Positions 1-8,576 of a stretch of 64,000 bases of DNA are shown here, piece after piece (position 1 is the first letter of the stretch; the number at the start of each line of letters is the position of its first letter). The translations under genes were made by a program, and so were the position numbers. Where the stretch lies: positions 1 through 64,000 of the forward strand of contig NZ_PIZV01000077.1 of assembly GCF_002835665.1 (NCBI RefSeq), read 5' to 3'. The notes beneath the pieces are model-generated. The model had not been told where the DNA came from, did no database searches, and saw nothing but the letters and a program-made list of their open reading frames with translations. This stretch comes from Chryseobacterium sp. PMSZPI. Lineage in GTDB: Bacteria > Bacteroidota > Bacteroidia > Flavobacteriales > Weeksellaceae.

Positions 1-69
1 GGTGTCTTATTAAGATTAGAAGAAACAGTACCACTATATATTGAAAGATTAAAGCAAAGGCAGAAATAA
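1..69 (+). CDS. 3' end of an unidentified gene (partial)
   Basis: Frame 1 is open from the first base to a TAA stop and encodes 22 residues ending in VPLYIERLKQRQK. The gene begins outside the window. The fragment is too short to assign to a family. It is charged and could form a C-terminal helix. No terminator is visible before the next gene, which starts about 80 bases further on. Confidence 0.55.
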   Translation, partial: GVLLRLEETVPLYIERLKQRQK

Positions 70-147
70 TGTTAAAAAAATCTTAAAATATTGGAATGGA
101 AATTGATACAATAATTATTGTAAAATAATACCAAACTCACAAATTTT

Positions 148-888
148 ATGAACAAAAATAGTATTGCAATAGCAGTAGCAATAGGTGCATTAGGCTTTAT
201 AATAGGCCTCTGGTTTTTAGGAAGTGCAATCAAGAACAGAAATAAATCCGAAAATACGATTTCCGTGACGGGGCTTGGAACCAAACAATTTACTTCAGAT
301 CTGATTACATGGTCCGGAAGTTTTTCTAAAAACAATATGGATTTAAAATCGGCTTATGATGAGCTGGCACTGGATAGAAAAGTAATTAATGATTACCTGA
401 TTTCAAAAGGGATAAAGCAAAATGAAATTGTATTTTCATCGGTCGATATCCAGAAACAATTCAGGAGCTATAATGACTCTAATGGGAACTATGTACAAGG
501 AGAGTTCTCAGGATATAATCTGACTCAAAAAGTATCTATTGAAAGTAAAGAAGTCGGAAAAATTGAAAATCTTTCAAGAAACATTACGGAAATTATCAAT
601 CGCGGAATTGAATTTACTTCCTCATCTCCCTCTTACTTTTACACTAAATTAGCTACCGTAAAACAAGAGATGATTGCCGGTGCAACGAAGGATGCAAAAG
701 AACGTGCCGAAAAAATTGCAGAAAACTCCGGAAGTAGTTTGGGAAGTCTTAAGAAGGCAACCATGGGTGTGATCCAGATTACAGCACCTAACTCCAATGA
801 AGACTACTCTTATGGTGGGACATTCAATACTTCCTCTAAAGAAAAAGAAGCCAGTATTACTATAAAATTAGAATACGAAGTGAATTAA
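148..888 (+). CDS. SIMPL (DUF541) domain protein
   Basis: The 246-residue product has an N-terminal membrane anchor (about residues 5-25, rich in Ile, Ala and Gly) followed by a single SIMPL domain. The domain is recognisable from ISVTGLGTKQFTSDLITWSG near the start, the FSSVDIQKQF stretch and the C-terminal GVIQITAPNS and ASITIKLEYEV strands. SIMPL proteins are periplasmic or surface-anchored and have been linked to oxidative stress or to signalling complexes, but no enzyme activity is established. The start is an ATG with an A/T-rich leader, as is usual in Bacteroidota. Two hairpin repeats follow the stop codon. Family assignment is firm; the role in this organism is unknown. Confidence 0.85.
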   Translation: MNKNSIAIAVAIGALGFIIGLWFLGSAIKNRNKSENTISVTGLGTKQFTSDLITWSGSFSKNNMDLKSAYDELALDRKVINDYLISKGIKQNEIVFSSVDIQKQFRSYNDSNGNYVQGEFSGYNLTQKVSIESKEVGKIENLSRNITEIINRGIEFTSSSPSYFYTKLATVKQEMIAGATKDAKERAEKIAENSGSSLGSLKKATMGVIQITAPNSNEDYSYGGTFNTSSKEKEASITIKLEYEVN

Positions 889-889
889 T

Positions 890-955
890 CAATAGAAATG
901 GGCTTTAGCCCATTTTTAAATTTTAAAACATTCCATTTTGGCTTTAGCCAAAACT
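890..955. repeat. Dispersed double-hairpin repeat (GGCTTTAGCC type), copy 1
   Basis: The stretch contains AATGGGCT-TT-AGCCCATT (897-914), a perfect hairpin followed by T-rich sequence, and then a second palindrome GGCTTTAGCC (940-949). The same arrangement, with the same linker TTTTAAAACATTCCATT, recurs at 17290-17355. It therefore looks like a dispersed intergenic repeat that also serves as a terminator for the SIMPL gene. Confidence 0.75.
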
Positions 956-958
956 TTT

Positions 959-993
959 AAACCATGTCAAGATTTTGAACCTTGACATGGTTT
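959..993. repeat. REP-like palindrome, family 1, solo copy
   Basis: Perfect 13-base arms AAACCATGTCAAG (959-971) and CTTGACATGGTTT (981-993) enclose a 9-base loop. The sequence matches the palindromes that flank the REP-associated transposase gene at 57.7 kb. It lies between the convergent ends of the SIMPL and GNAT genes and is followed by T-rich sequence, so it may also terminate transcription from both sides. Confidence 0.8.
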
Positions 994-997
994 ATTT

Positions 998-1510
998 TTA
1001 AGGATATACAATATCGCAAATTTCATTTTTGAGTTCCTCCACATTCTCTGGAGAATAGTTGGCCAACAGCCATAAATTTAAAGACTGTTTTCCTTCACCA
1101 TAGCTTGGCTGTATATAAGTAGTGTCAATCAGACTGAAATTATTTCTTTGATAGAAAGAGTAGCGCCTTTGAGCATCTTCGCTCAGATCTGCAGGTTCGA
1201 TTTCCAAAATAACACTGGGATAATTTTCTAATAAATGACCTACAATATGTGAACCTAATTTTTTGCTTCTGAATGTCTCAAAAACCTCAAAATGCTCTAC
1301 AAAAACAAACGAGCTCAGCTCCCATAAGATGAGATAACCAATGGCTTCAGCCTCGTGTTCTACAGACATCATTTTTACTTTCGGATTTGAAAACAAGTCC
1401 AAAAACTGCTCTTTATCTCTTTGTTCATCTATGGGAAACGTGCCGGTATAAGATGTGTAAATTTCCTGAACTCTGCTGTCTTCTCTAGAAGTAATCGGTA
1501 AAAATTCCAT
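998..1510 (-). CDS. GNAT family N-acetyltransferase
   Basis: The 170-residue product shows the GNAT core. A strand equivalent to the central sheet (AIGYLILWELSSFVFVEHFEV) leads into FRSKKLGSHIVGHLLE, which is the acetyl-CoA-binding motif A in the form RxxKxGS, and then VILEIEP and YSFYQRNNF. It probably transfers an acetyl group from acetyl-CoA to a small amine or protein substrate that cannot be named from sequence. It is the last gene of a leftward unit that includes the PspC protein, DUF2851 and BshA. The start ATG lies 2 bases after the preceding stop, so translation is probably coupled. Confidence 0.8.
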   Translation of the reverse strand: MEFLPITSREDSRVQEIYTSYTGTFPIDEQRDKEQFLDLFSNPKVKMMSVEHEAEAIGYLILWELSSFVFVEHFEVFETFRSKKLGSHIVGHLLENYPSVILEIEPADLSEDAQRRYSFYQRNNFSLIDTTYIQPSYGEGKQSLNLWLLANYSPENVEELKNEICDIVYP

Positions 1511-1512
1511 AA

Positions 1513-1734
1513 TTATAAATCGAAAACACTTGGCCTTCTTGTAATGAAAATATCCTTAATCCAAAGGGTAAATGCTAAACCTAGGTAAATTAAAAAGAAA
1601 AAACCGGCTGTGGCAAAAGTAGAGTAGATAAAGAAAATCCTTAATCTAGATACCGGAATACCTAATTTGGCTCCCATTCTCGTCAGAACACCAAACCATT
1701 CTCTTTCCATTTTATGACGAATATTATCAAACAT
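1513..1734 (-). CDS. PspC domain protein
   Basis: The 73-residue protein matches the small PspC domain. An N-terminal amphipathic part, including MGAKLGIPVSRLRIFFIYS, precedes one hydrophobic segment (about residues 35-58, FATAGFFFLIYLGLAFTLWI). PspC proteins are inner-membrane proteins of the phage-shock or envelope-stress type; here there is only the domain, with no fused regulator. It sits between DUF2851 and GNAT with gaps of one or two bases, so it is clearly co-transcribed with them. No pspA homologue is visible nearby. Confidence 0.8.
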   Translation of the reverse strand: MFDNIRHKMEREWFGVLTRMGAKLGIPVSRLRIFFIYSTFATAGFFFLIYLGLAFTLWIKDIFITRRPSVFDL

Positions 1735-1735
1735 T

Positions 1736-2998
1736 TCAAGATTCTTTTAAAAGTTTAAATCCAATACTGCAAGATAAGCAATTTTTTTCGTCACATGAAT
1801 TTTTATAATGGTAAATCAGGCTCTGGCTTTCCAAAGCATTGGTTATTTTTATTCCGAGATTTTTCCAACTTGTAATAATTGAATTTTTTTCAGCAGGAAT
1901 ATTCCTGTAGAACTCCAATATTTCCTCCGCAATTTCCTCATGATGATACCTATGATAAGCATATTTTAAAGGTAATATTGTATTTAAAATAACGAGATCA
2001 ATAAAATCTTTACTCAGTATTTTAGGATGTACTCTGGATATCGTTCCAAAGTTAAAATGAAAATCCCAATATTCAGAAGCTTTTATAGGCTGAAATATTT
2101 CACAAAGTTCATCCGTATTTTTTGCACTCATAATCTTCGAAAATAATCCCTGATACTGATAATAAAGGTCCGCTAATTGAGACAAACGAATCGTAGGAAA
2201 ATTAGGAGGTCTTAATCGTAAAAATTTAGGATGAAACTGGAGATCAGGAATATTGAATTTTACTTTGATAAACTCGAATTCTCTTTTCCACAGCTTCATT
2301 TGACCATCTTCAGGAACATTCAGCCAACCCGATAGTCCAAAGAATAATGCTTCAAGCTGAAGAGGGTTCTGACGGATTTTATTAATAATGCTGTAATCAA
2401 CACTTTCTGCAATCTGTCTGAAAATAGGAGCATTAACTTTTAACCCAAAGGAATAAGCTAAACTATGGAATAAAACAGCTTCAAAATTATTTTTATGCTG
2501 GATCAAATGCTGTTCAAGCTCTATCGCTTTTTCTTCAAGCTTTTTTAGAACATTCTCCTCATGAAAATTAACAGGAATTTTTTCTTTGTTGAAAATTTTT
2601 TCACAGGGAATAAACTGGTTTCCTTCTATGAGTCTTTCGTATTTCCATAATGTGTTTTCGTTGATATAGTCTTTCAGTTCTATGGTAGGAACCTTTTTGT
2701 CTGTATGCTCATCAATTTCCAGATCATGTTGAAATATAACATGCAGAATAATATTTTGATAATTAGGATCCTGAGAATGATTATGGAAAATCCAGTCGGA
2801 AGAGCGAACGTGAAGCTCTATATTGCCGGCAAGAATCAATCCGTTGGTTTTAATTTGAGCATCCAGAAAATCCGGACCTGCATCTTTATTCCATTTGCCG
2901 AAGTGTATGATCTCAACGGAATTTCCTTCAATATCCTTGAAGTCAAAATGTTTGAAAACCTTATAGTTCCAAAGATATTGAAGTAGCTTTTCCGTCAT
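1736..2998 (-). CDS. DUF2851 family protein
   Basis: The 420-residue product matches the DUF2851 family of Bacteroidota. Typical features are LLQYLWNYKVF at the start, GKWNKDAGPDFLDAQIKTNG, the GNIELHVRSSDW motif, and a cysteine-rich C-terminus CDEKNCLSCSIG. No biochemical function is established; the paired cysteines at the end might bind a metal. Gene order with bshA upstream (28-base gap) and pspC and GNAT downstream suggests one transcript. Confidence 0.85.
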   Translation of the reverse strand: MTEKLLQYLWNYKVFKHFDFKDIEGNSVEIIHFGKWNKDAGPDFLDAQIKTNGLILAGNIELHVRSSDWIFHNHSQDPNYQNIILHVIFQHDLEIDEHTDKKVPTIELKDYINENTLWKYERLIEGNQFIPCEKIFNKEKIPVNFHEENVLKKLEEKAIELEQHLIQHKNNFEAVLFHSLAYSFGLKVNAPIFRQIAESVDYSIINKIRQNPLQLEALFFGLSGWLNVPEDGQMKLWKREFEFIKVKFNIPDLQFHPKFLRLRPPNFPTIRLSQLADLYYQYQGLFSKIMSAKNTDELCEIFQPIKASEYWDFHFNFGTISRVHPKILSKDFIDLVILNTILPLKYAYHRYHHEEIAEEILEFYRNIPAEKNSIITSWKNLGIKITNALESQSLIYHYKNSCDEKNCLSCSIGFKLLKES

Positions 2999-3026
2999 AA
3001 GTGTGACGATAAATATAATAGAAATA

Positions 3027-4175
3027 TTATACTTTCGTCAACTCCTTCTTAAAATTTTCTATCGTTGTTCTATACATTTTTTCATATATAGGAAGAATGT
3101 TTTTTAAATCGAATCTTACCGCTTGTTCTTTCGCATTTTTCTTCATTTTGGTTAAAAGATCTTCATTGCTTAATAGCTTAATCGTATAATTGCTCATCGC
3201 CTCAACGTTCCCGATTTCTGCTAAATATCCTGTTTCTCCCTGAATGTTTACTTCCGGAATTCCCCCTGCATTAGAACTGATGACAGGAGTATAGGCTGCC
3301 ATAGCTTCCAAAGCTGCTAAACCAAAACTCTCTTGTTCGGAAGGAAGTAAGAAAACATCAGAAAGTTGTAAAATTTTATACAGATCATTTACTTTACCTA
3401 AAAGACGGATTTTTGAAATGAGGTCCGGATTTTCTTCAAGAAATTGGTTAACCTTTTCCATATCAGGTCCTTCTCCGATAATGATCAGTTTAGATTTTAC
3501 TTTTTTCTCTACGTTTTTAAAAATCTGCAGTACCTCCTCTACACGTTTTACCGGGCGTAAATTTGATACATGGATTAATATCTTTTCATCAGGATTGGCA
3601 AACTGTGTTCTCTGGCACTCGGAGCAATCATCAAACTCAGAATTATCAATAAAATTGGTAATAACCTGAATTTCTTTTTTGATATTGAAAAATTGAAGCG
3701 TATCTTTCTTCAGACTTTCAGAAACAGAAGTGATGGCATCTGACTTATTGATAGAAAATTCTACCGCATGTTTATAACTCGGATGTTGTCCTACAAGAGT
3801 AATATCAGTTCCGTGTAAAGTAGTAACCAATGGAATATCATTGTTGTCCTCCTGAAGCATTTGTTTGGCCGTAAACGCTGCATATGCATACGGAATAGCG
3901 TAATGAGCATGAAGAAGATCCAGTTTGTAAAGGTTCACAACCCGGTAAATCATAGAACTTAACGCAATATCATAAGGCTGGTATTGGAAAAGCGGATATG
4001 TCTGAACATTTACTCTGTGAAAGAAAATATTAGGATTGGTAATGTCTAATCTTGCTGGAAGAGCATTGCTGATAAAGTGTACCTCATACCCTTTATTGGC
4101 CAGAGACATTCCAAGTTCTGTTGCTACAATTCCGCTTCCTCCATAAGTCGGATAGCAAAGTATGCCTATTTTCAT
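3027..4175 (-). CDS. bshA: BshA: N-acetyl-alpha-D-glucosaminyl L-malate synthase
   Basis: This 382-residue GT4 glycosyltransferase carries the diagnostic BshA N-terminus GILCYPTYGGSGIVATELG and the motifs LLHAHYAIPYAYAA and TTLHGTDITLVGQ. The C-terminal Rossmann fold holds NLRPVKRVEE and the donor-binding LLPSEQESFGLAALEAMA. BshA joins UDP-GlcNAc to L-malate in the first step of bacillithiol biosynthesis in the cytoplasm. The later genes bshB and bshC are not in this window. The gene follows the GH3 hydrolase by 27 bases and precedes DUF2851 by 28, so a five-gene leftward unit is likely. Confidence 0.93.
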   Translation of the reverse strand: MKIGILCYPTYGGSGIVATELGMSLANKGYEVHFISNALPARLDITNPNIFFHRVNVQTYPLFQYQPYDIALSSMIYRVVNLYKLDLLHAHYAIPYAYAAFTAKQMLQEDNNDIPLVTTLHGTDITLVGQHPSYKHAVEFSINKSDAITSVSESLKKDTLQFFNIKKEIQVITNFIDNSEFDDCSECQRTQFANPDEKILIHVSNLRPVKRVEEVLQIFKNVEKKVKSKLIIIGEGPDMEKVNQFLEENPDLISKIRLLGKVNDLYKILQLSDVFLLPSEQESFGLAALEAMAAYTPVISSNAGGIPEVNIQGETGYLAEIGNVEAMSNYTIKLLSNEDLLTKMKKNAKEQAVRFDLKNILPIYEKMYRTTIENFKKELTKV

Positions 4176-4202
4176 TAGTTTATTGTTGTTTTTGATGTTG
4201 TA

Positions 4203-5906
4203 TTATTTGATATTCAGGGTAGAGATAGAATTCAGCTCTATTCCCATTCCCGGTTTCAGTTGATCATTAACCAGAACAGGAAGTTTCCCCCATATCTTTG
4301 TTTTTCCGTTTAAAGCGTCTGCTGTTGCATTCATCGAATCATCATTGTTTTCATAAGATACAAGAACCGTTGAAACCTTTGAAATATCAATATCTTTTAA
4401 AGCATAAGCACTTCCAAACACATTAAGGATCACATTTTGATTTTTAGTCAGATCAGCTAGTACTCTTTTAGATTCCTCTGAAATTTTATAAGGCTTATAA
4501 GCTGTTGAATTATCTTTATGAAAGCCTATAATCACCGTTGAACCTGCCGGTATTGTATTGATCTCGTTTCCTTTTTTAATAATGATATTGGAGCCTAATC
4601 GATTAGCGAATGTCTGATATGGTGCTTCCTCCAATGGTACATAGTAAACTTTCTTTCCAGCCACCGGAAGTAATTTTTTATCATCCTTCAATAAAGTCAA
4701 GGCATTGGTATAAAGATTTTGAACCAGTGTTTTATGAGAATCATTATTCAAGTCAGAATTGATATTGTCAGGATTTTTAGCAGTGTACTGAGTTAATCCT
4801 AAGAAATATTTTGTTAATAAGATTTTCTTTACACTTTCTTCCACTCGGGATTGAGAAATTTCTCCTTTATCAATTGCCTTTTGAATCAATTTTTTTCCTT
4901 CAGAAACTCCTTGCGAAAAAAGCATGATATCATTTCCGGCTTTGAAAGCCATCGCATCCAGTTCACCCGGTTTATATTTATTAGCAACAGCTCCCATATT
5001 TAATGCATCAGTAATGATCAAGCCTTTATATCCTAATTTATCTTTCAGCAAGCCGGTAATAATATTTTTTGAAACAGAGGCAGGAATTCCTTTTCCCGAT
5101 TCCAGACTGGGAACATATAAATGAGCAACCATCACTCCTCCAATTCCTTTATCCATCAATGCTTTGAATGGTGCCAACTCGATTGTATTAAGCCTATCCA
5201 GATTATGGGAAACTACCGGAAGGTCAAGGTGAGAGTCTGTATTAGTATCACCATGACCAGGGAAATGTTTGATCGCTGCTAATATATTATTATCCTGAAG
5301 TCCATTCGAATAAGATAGGGCAGAGTTGATCACATTACTTACTTCTGACCCGAAACTTCTGTTGCCAATGATAGGATTATTGGGATTGGTATTTACATCC
5401 ACTACCGGTGCAAAGTCCCAATTGATTCCCATTCTGTGGCAATCTTCAGCAATTTTTGCTGACATTTGATAAATTAAATTCTTATCCTGTATTGCTCCCA
5501 GGGTCATTGCCCAGGGGAATTTATGTGCTGTTGCTATTCTTTGGTATAGTCCCCATTCCGCATCCATTCCGATCATTAAAGGAACCTTGGATTTCTGCTG
5601 AAACTCATTTACAAGGTTGATTTCTCGGGCAGCATCATCTTGCATTAAGATCAAACCTCCGATTTTGTCGTTAACAACAATATTTCTTACCTGATTAATA
5701 AAGTCTTCACCTTTATTAGTATACAATGCAACAATAAAAAGTTGCCCCAGTTTTTCGTCCTGAGAAAGATTTTTGTATGTTTTATCAACCCATTGCTGAG
5801 CTTTTTGCAAATCTTCTTTTGAAGCATTTTTCGGTTGATACTGGGCGTTAGCCTTTGGACTTATCAATGCTGCAATAAAGAGAGAAGTATATAATAATTT
5901 CTTCAT
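4203..5906 (-). CDS. Glycoside hydrolase family 3 (beta-N-acetylglucosaminidase type), exported
   Basis: The 567-residue form starting MKKLLYTSLFIAAL has a clear signal peptide (cleavage near ANA-Q). The GH3 barrel carries KHFPGHGDTNTDSHLDLPVV, the NagZ-type histidine/aspartate general-acid loop, and IITDALNMGA holding the expected nucleophile Asp. A smaller C-terminal alpha/beta domain follows. Likely substrates are beta-N-acetylglucosamine linkages in peptidoglycan or glycans in the periplasm. A longer frame reaches 5993, but a -7 box TATTTTTG lies between the two candidate starts, so the upstream methionine would not be transcribed. It is probably the first gene of the bshA unit. Confidence 0.87.
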   Translation of the reverse strand: MKKLLYTSLFIAALISPKANAQYQPKNASKEDLQKAQQWVDKTYKNLSQDEKLGQLFIVALYTNKGEDFINQVRNIVVNDKIGGLILMQDDAAREINLVNEFQQKSKVPLMIGMDAEWGLYQRIATAHKFPWAMTLGAIQDKNLIYQMSAKIAEDCHRMGINWDFAPVVDVNTNPNNPIIGNRSFGSEVSNVINSALSYSNGLQDNNILAAIKHFPGHGDTNTDSHLDLPVVSHNLDRLNTIELAPFKALMDKGIGGVMVAHLYVPSLESGKGIPASVSKNIITGLLKDKLGYKGLIITDALNMGAVANKYKPGELDAMAFKAGNDIMLFSQGVSEGKKLIQKAIDKGEISQSRVEESVKKILLTKYFLGLTQYTAKNPDNINSDLNNDSHKTLVQNLYTNALTLLKDDKKLLPVAGKKVYYVPLEEAPYQTFANRLGSNIIIKKGNEINTIPAGSTVIIGFHKDNSTAYKPYKISEESKRVLADLTKNQNVILNVFGSAYALKDIDISKVSTVLVSYENNDDSMNATADALNGKTKIWGKLPVLVNDQLKPGMGIELNSISTLNIK

Positions 5907-5923
5907 GACTTTTTGAATAAGAA

Positions 5924-5931
5924 CAAAAATA
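5924..5931 (-). promoter_or_regulatory. Bacteroidota -7 box upstream of GH3/bshA unit
   Basis: Read leftward the sequence is TATTTTTG, an exact match to TAnnTTTG. A TTG lies 21 bases further upstream in the position of the -33 element. The predicted transcript would start about 10-15 bases before the ATG at 5906. Confidence 0.6.
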
Positions 5932-6021
5932 CGATTAAAAAAATGACGAAAACAACGTTTTTGAAATTTTTGGTATATGATTTGAATATGCATTATAAAT
6001 AATAACTAAACTTTTATAGAA

Positions 6022-6561
6022 ATGAAAAAAATTTTTCCATTTATACTATTAGCTGGTATTGGTTTCTTATCATATAGTTGCGACAATAAAGATGATACTG
6101 TTATTCAACAAACTACACCTTCCTTAATGAAAGATGTAACAGGTTCGTTTAATAGTGGAAGTAACTATGCTTTCAAACAAGGAATCAGCATTAAGAATAC
6201 AGATGTAGTTCTTGTATATAGAGATGCTGGTGGGGCTTGGCAGCAAATTCCTAAAACAGTTGTTTTAGACAACGTTGCTGGTATGCCAACCAATAGAGTA
6301 TTTGAATATAACTTTGTTTTCGATTCTCAAAATGTACAAATTAGAGTTGAAAATGAAAACTTTAATCTTGATACAGGTACTACTTCAACTGAAAAAGCAA
6401 ATTGGTTAAATAACCAGAGATTTAGAATCGTACTTGTTCCTGCTGATCCAGGTAAAAACGTTGGTAAATCTGCAGCACCAGTTGATTATAGCGATTATAA
6501 CGCAGTGGTTAAGTATTATCACCTAAACGACTCTAACGTACCTTCAACAAGAGCAAATTAA
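6022..6561 (+). CDS. Lipoprotein of unknown function
   Basis: The 179-residue product begins with a lipoprotein signal peptide: hydrophobic residues 5-16 then LSYSC with the lipid-modified cysteine at position 20, followed by the acidic DNKDD. The rest looks like an all-beta surface protein (VVLVYRDAGGAWQQIPKTVV, VFEYNFVFDSQNVQIRVEN). I do not recognise the family with certainty; similar single-gene lipoproteins are common in Chryseobacterium. The gene is transcribed divergently from the GH3 gene and ends at a strong terminator. Confidence 0.75.
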   Translation: MKKIFPFILLAGIGFLSYSCDNKDDTVIQQTTPSLMKDVTGSFNSGSNYAFKQGISIKNTDVVLVYRDAGGAWQQIPKTVVLDNVAGMPTNRVFEYNFVFDSQNVQIRVENENFNLDTGTTSTEKANWLNNQRFRIVLVPADPGKNVGKSAAPVDYSDYNAVVKYYHLNDSNVPSTRAN

Positions 6562-6591
6562 GAAATATCTTTTCAGTTTTTTATAATTAAA

Positions 6592-6624
6592 AAAAGCTCC
6601 GGGAGAATCTTCTCTCGGGGCTTT
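6592..6624. terminator. Rho-independent terminator after lipoprotein gene
   Basis: A 15-base stem runs from AAAAGCTCCGGGAGA to TCTCTCGGGGCTTTT with two wobble or mismatched pairs and a 3-base loop, ending in TTTT. Confidence 0.85.
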
Positions 6625-6657
6625 TGATTTATGAATGTTATATAATTGTCAATAGAG

Positions 6658-7037
6658 ATATAGAGGATCAATCGCAAAAGTTGGGGAGAATTTGAATTTT
6701 ATATTTAAATACAAAGAAAAACGACGATAAAAAACGGGTGGATTTGAATGGGTAATATTTAATTGACCTAGGAAGCAGGAGCGTTAAAAAAATTGAGATT
6801 GAATCCGTTAAAAAATTTCCACTGTTTGAGCATGGCTTGAATTTTGAGTCGAAGAAGAAGGATTTGACTCCATGCGAGTTTGGAAATTTTAGGAGTCAAT
6901 CTCAATTTTTAGTGGATGATTCTAGTCTTGAATTTTTGTATACTTTTGTTTTAAGACAAAAGTATAAATAAAAAAAATCAAATTTACATCCATGCTTTTC
7001 TATGTTGTCCCCAACTTTTGAGACTGATCCGATATAG
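6658..7037. mobile_element. MITE-like element with 30-bp terminal inverted repeats
   Basis: The left end (6658-6687) and the reverse complement of the right end (7008-7037) agree at 25 of 30 positions and share CAAAAGTTGGGGA at the inner edge and GGATCA further out. The roughly 320 bases inside contain no open frame worth calling. They do contain a perfect 11-bp hairpin TATACTTTTGT/ACAAAAGTATA near 6940-6968. Size, terminal repeats and lack of a gene fit a non-autonomous mobile element or the remnant of an insertion sequence. The parent transposase is not identifiable here. Confidence 0.6.
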
Positions 7038-7092
7038 ACAATTTGAAAACCCTATGAAAAAAGTTCATGAAGGTCACTTATATAACAATTAA

Positions 7093-7432
7093 ATATAGGA
7101 TCAAGCGGCAAAAGTTATAGGGCTTAGAATATTTAGATCTGTTTAATTTTAAAATTTAATGCAAAGGATTTCTATTATCCGGTGTTGTATTTTAGGAAGC
7201 AAAGACTGAATCAATTGTATTGATTCTTTCTAAGCGTACGCTTTATCTACATCGCTTCATCAGCGACATTTGTCGCTTTCTTAGCTCCCTTGTCAATAAT
7301 CAATTGCATCTTGTCTTTGCGTTGAAATAAAATTTCAGTATAAAGCCTTAGAGGAGTAAAAAGATAATTCTTTTTTTCTTCAGATTAACTAATTTTTTAC
7401 TTGGTCCCCAAGTTTTGCACCTGATCCTAAAT
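7093..7432. mobile_element. Second, related MITE-like element
   Basis: Its left end reads TAGGATCAAGCGGCAAAAGTT, and the right end read from the other strand is TAGGATCAGGTGCAAAACTT followed by GGGGACC. These ends resemble each other and the ends of the element just upstream (GGATCA plus CAAAAGTT). The interior has a further imperfect inverted repeat around 7198-7325 and no gene. This, with the preceding element, fills the non-coding gap between the lipoprotein gene and ribA. Confidence 0.5.
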
Positions 7433-7467
7433 ATATTTATGGCAGAACCTGAAATATATAAAAACAG

Positions 7468-7496
7468 AAAAGCTTCAGAATGTTCTGAAGCTTTTT
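7468..7496. terminator. Terminator downstream of ribA operon
   Basis: Perfect 13-base arms AAAAGCTTCAGAA and TTCTGAAGCTTTT with a TG loop. The leftward operon ending in ribA stops about 7 bases before it. The hairpin is symmetrical with A- and T-runs on both sides and could work in either direction. Confidence 0.88.
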
Positions 7497-7502
7497 ATTT
7501 AT

Positions 7503-8099
7503 TTAATTGTCATTGTCATCTAAGAGATGCCCAAAGAAATCTTTTTTTGTTTTCAGATATCCTTTGCTTATTTCATTAGCAGGGATCTGTAGTGGAATCC
7601 TTGAGTTAAGATGTATATTGCTGTTTACAACATGTTTTACCTTTTCAGGATTGTTGGTAAGAAGATTAATGTCTTTTACATCTAATACATTAAGGATTTC
7701 AATGGCTACACCAAAATTTCTGTCATCAGCAGGAAGTCCTAGTTCAAGATTGGCTTGTACTGTGTCAAGTCCTTTTTCCTGTAAAGAATAAGCTTTAAGC
7801 TTATTGATGATACCAATATTTCTACCTTCCTGTCGGAGATAGATAATAATTCCTCCATTTTCATGGATGTATTTCATTGCGGCATCCAATTGTTGGCCAC
7901 ATTCACATTTTTTTGAATGGAAGACTTCTCCTGTGATACATTCCGAATGAAAACGAACATTAACAGGTTTTGAAAAATCTGTATTTTCTGCGATGATTGC
8001 CATATGTGGCATCCAGTCGTTTTCATTTTCGGAGAAAGCAATCATTCGGAAATTGCCGTGTTCCGTGGGAACATTGGCTTCCGCCTGAATTTTAATCAT
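7503..8099 (-). CDS. ribA: GTP cyclohydrolase II
   Basis: The 198-residue protein has the zinc-binding cysteine cluster HSECITGEVFHSKKCECG, the following QLDAAM, and the catalytic segment YLRQEGRNIGIINKLKAYSL. All are diagnostic of GTP cyclohydrolase II, which converts GTP to 2,5-diamino-6-ribosylamino-4(3H)-pyrimidinone 5'-phosphate at the start of riboflavin synthesis. The length matches the stand-alone RibA and not the RibBA fusion. It is the last gene of the leftward operon, 18 bases after a small lipoprotein gene. No FMN riboswitch is visible upstream. Confidence 0.93.
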   Translation of the reverse strand: MIKIQAEANVPTEHGNFRMIAFSENENDWMPHMAIIAENTDFSKPVNVRFHSECITGEVFHSKKCECGQQLDAAMKYIHENGGIIIYLRQEGRNIGIINKLKAYSLQEKGLDTVQANLELGLPADDRNFGVAIEILNVLDVKDINLLTNNPEKVKHVVNSNIHLNSRIPLQIPANEISKGYLKTKKDFFGHLLDDNDN

Positions 8100-8117
8100 T
8101 GATAGTTCAATTAGTTT

Positions 8118-8576
8118 TTAACTTCCTGGTAAAGCATCTTCAATAACAGAAACATTGGTTTTTAAACGAACCAAATACCTGTTCAGAACTTCATTGTCGT
8201 CCTTATCAAGTTTCTGTCTTAATTTCTGAATCTTTTTATATGATTTTTCGAAGCTTTTAAGAGATCTGCCTTTGCCTGCCGAATTGTTGGCGTCAATTGC
8301 ATATAAATAATTCTGAAGGCTGTATTTCATACTGGTTACCTCATCATTCAATCCGTTGCTTTTAAACTTAGGAAAAGTAGAGATCAGATTTGAAATTTCA
8401 GAAGCGTTTACATTCTCTTTAATATTGATATTGAAACTCTTCTTTGAGCCTCTGTCAGAATCGGAGCCTTTTGTTTCACTATAAAAATTATTTGACAACG
8501 GGGAAAGGTTAAGCTTTTCCGTTGCGCAGGAAGATGTTAATATTATAAGTACTCCAAAAAAAACTAGTCTTTTCAT
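8118..8576 (-). CDS. Small lipoprotein of unknown function
   Basis: The 152-residue product starts with a lipoprotein signal sequence ending LTSSC (Cys17). The mature part is charged and helical (SFEKSYKKIQKLRQKLDKDDNEVLNR). I do not recognise a named family. The start overlaps the stop of the DUF4254 gene by 4 bases, so it is translationally coupled. Position between DUF4254 and ribA within the tat/envC operon suggests an envelope role, which is only an inference. Confidence 0.75.
   Translation of the reverse strand: MKRLVFFGVLIILTSSCATEKLNLSPLSNNFYSETKGSDSDRGSKKSFNINIKENVNASEISNLISTFPKFKSNGLNDEVTSMKYSLQNYLYAIDANNSAGKGRSLKSFEKSYKKIQKLRQKLDKDDNEVLNRYLVRLKTNVSVIEDALPGS

Noticed and set aside
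5907..5993. N-terminal extension of the GH3 protein
   Set aside because: The extension would precede a clear signal peptide and contains the -7 box, so it is upstream of the likely transcript start.
7440..8120. Possible FMN riboswitch near ribA
   Set aside because: ribA lies inside an operon with only an 18-base gap upstream, too short for an aptamer, and no conserved RFN-like hairpins are visible before the operon's first gene.
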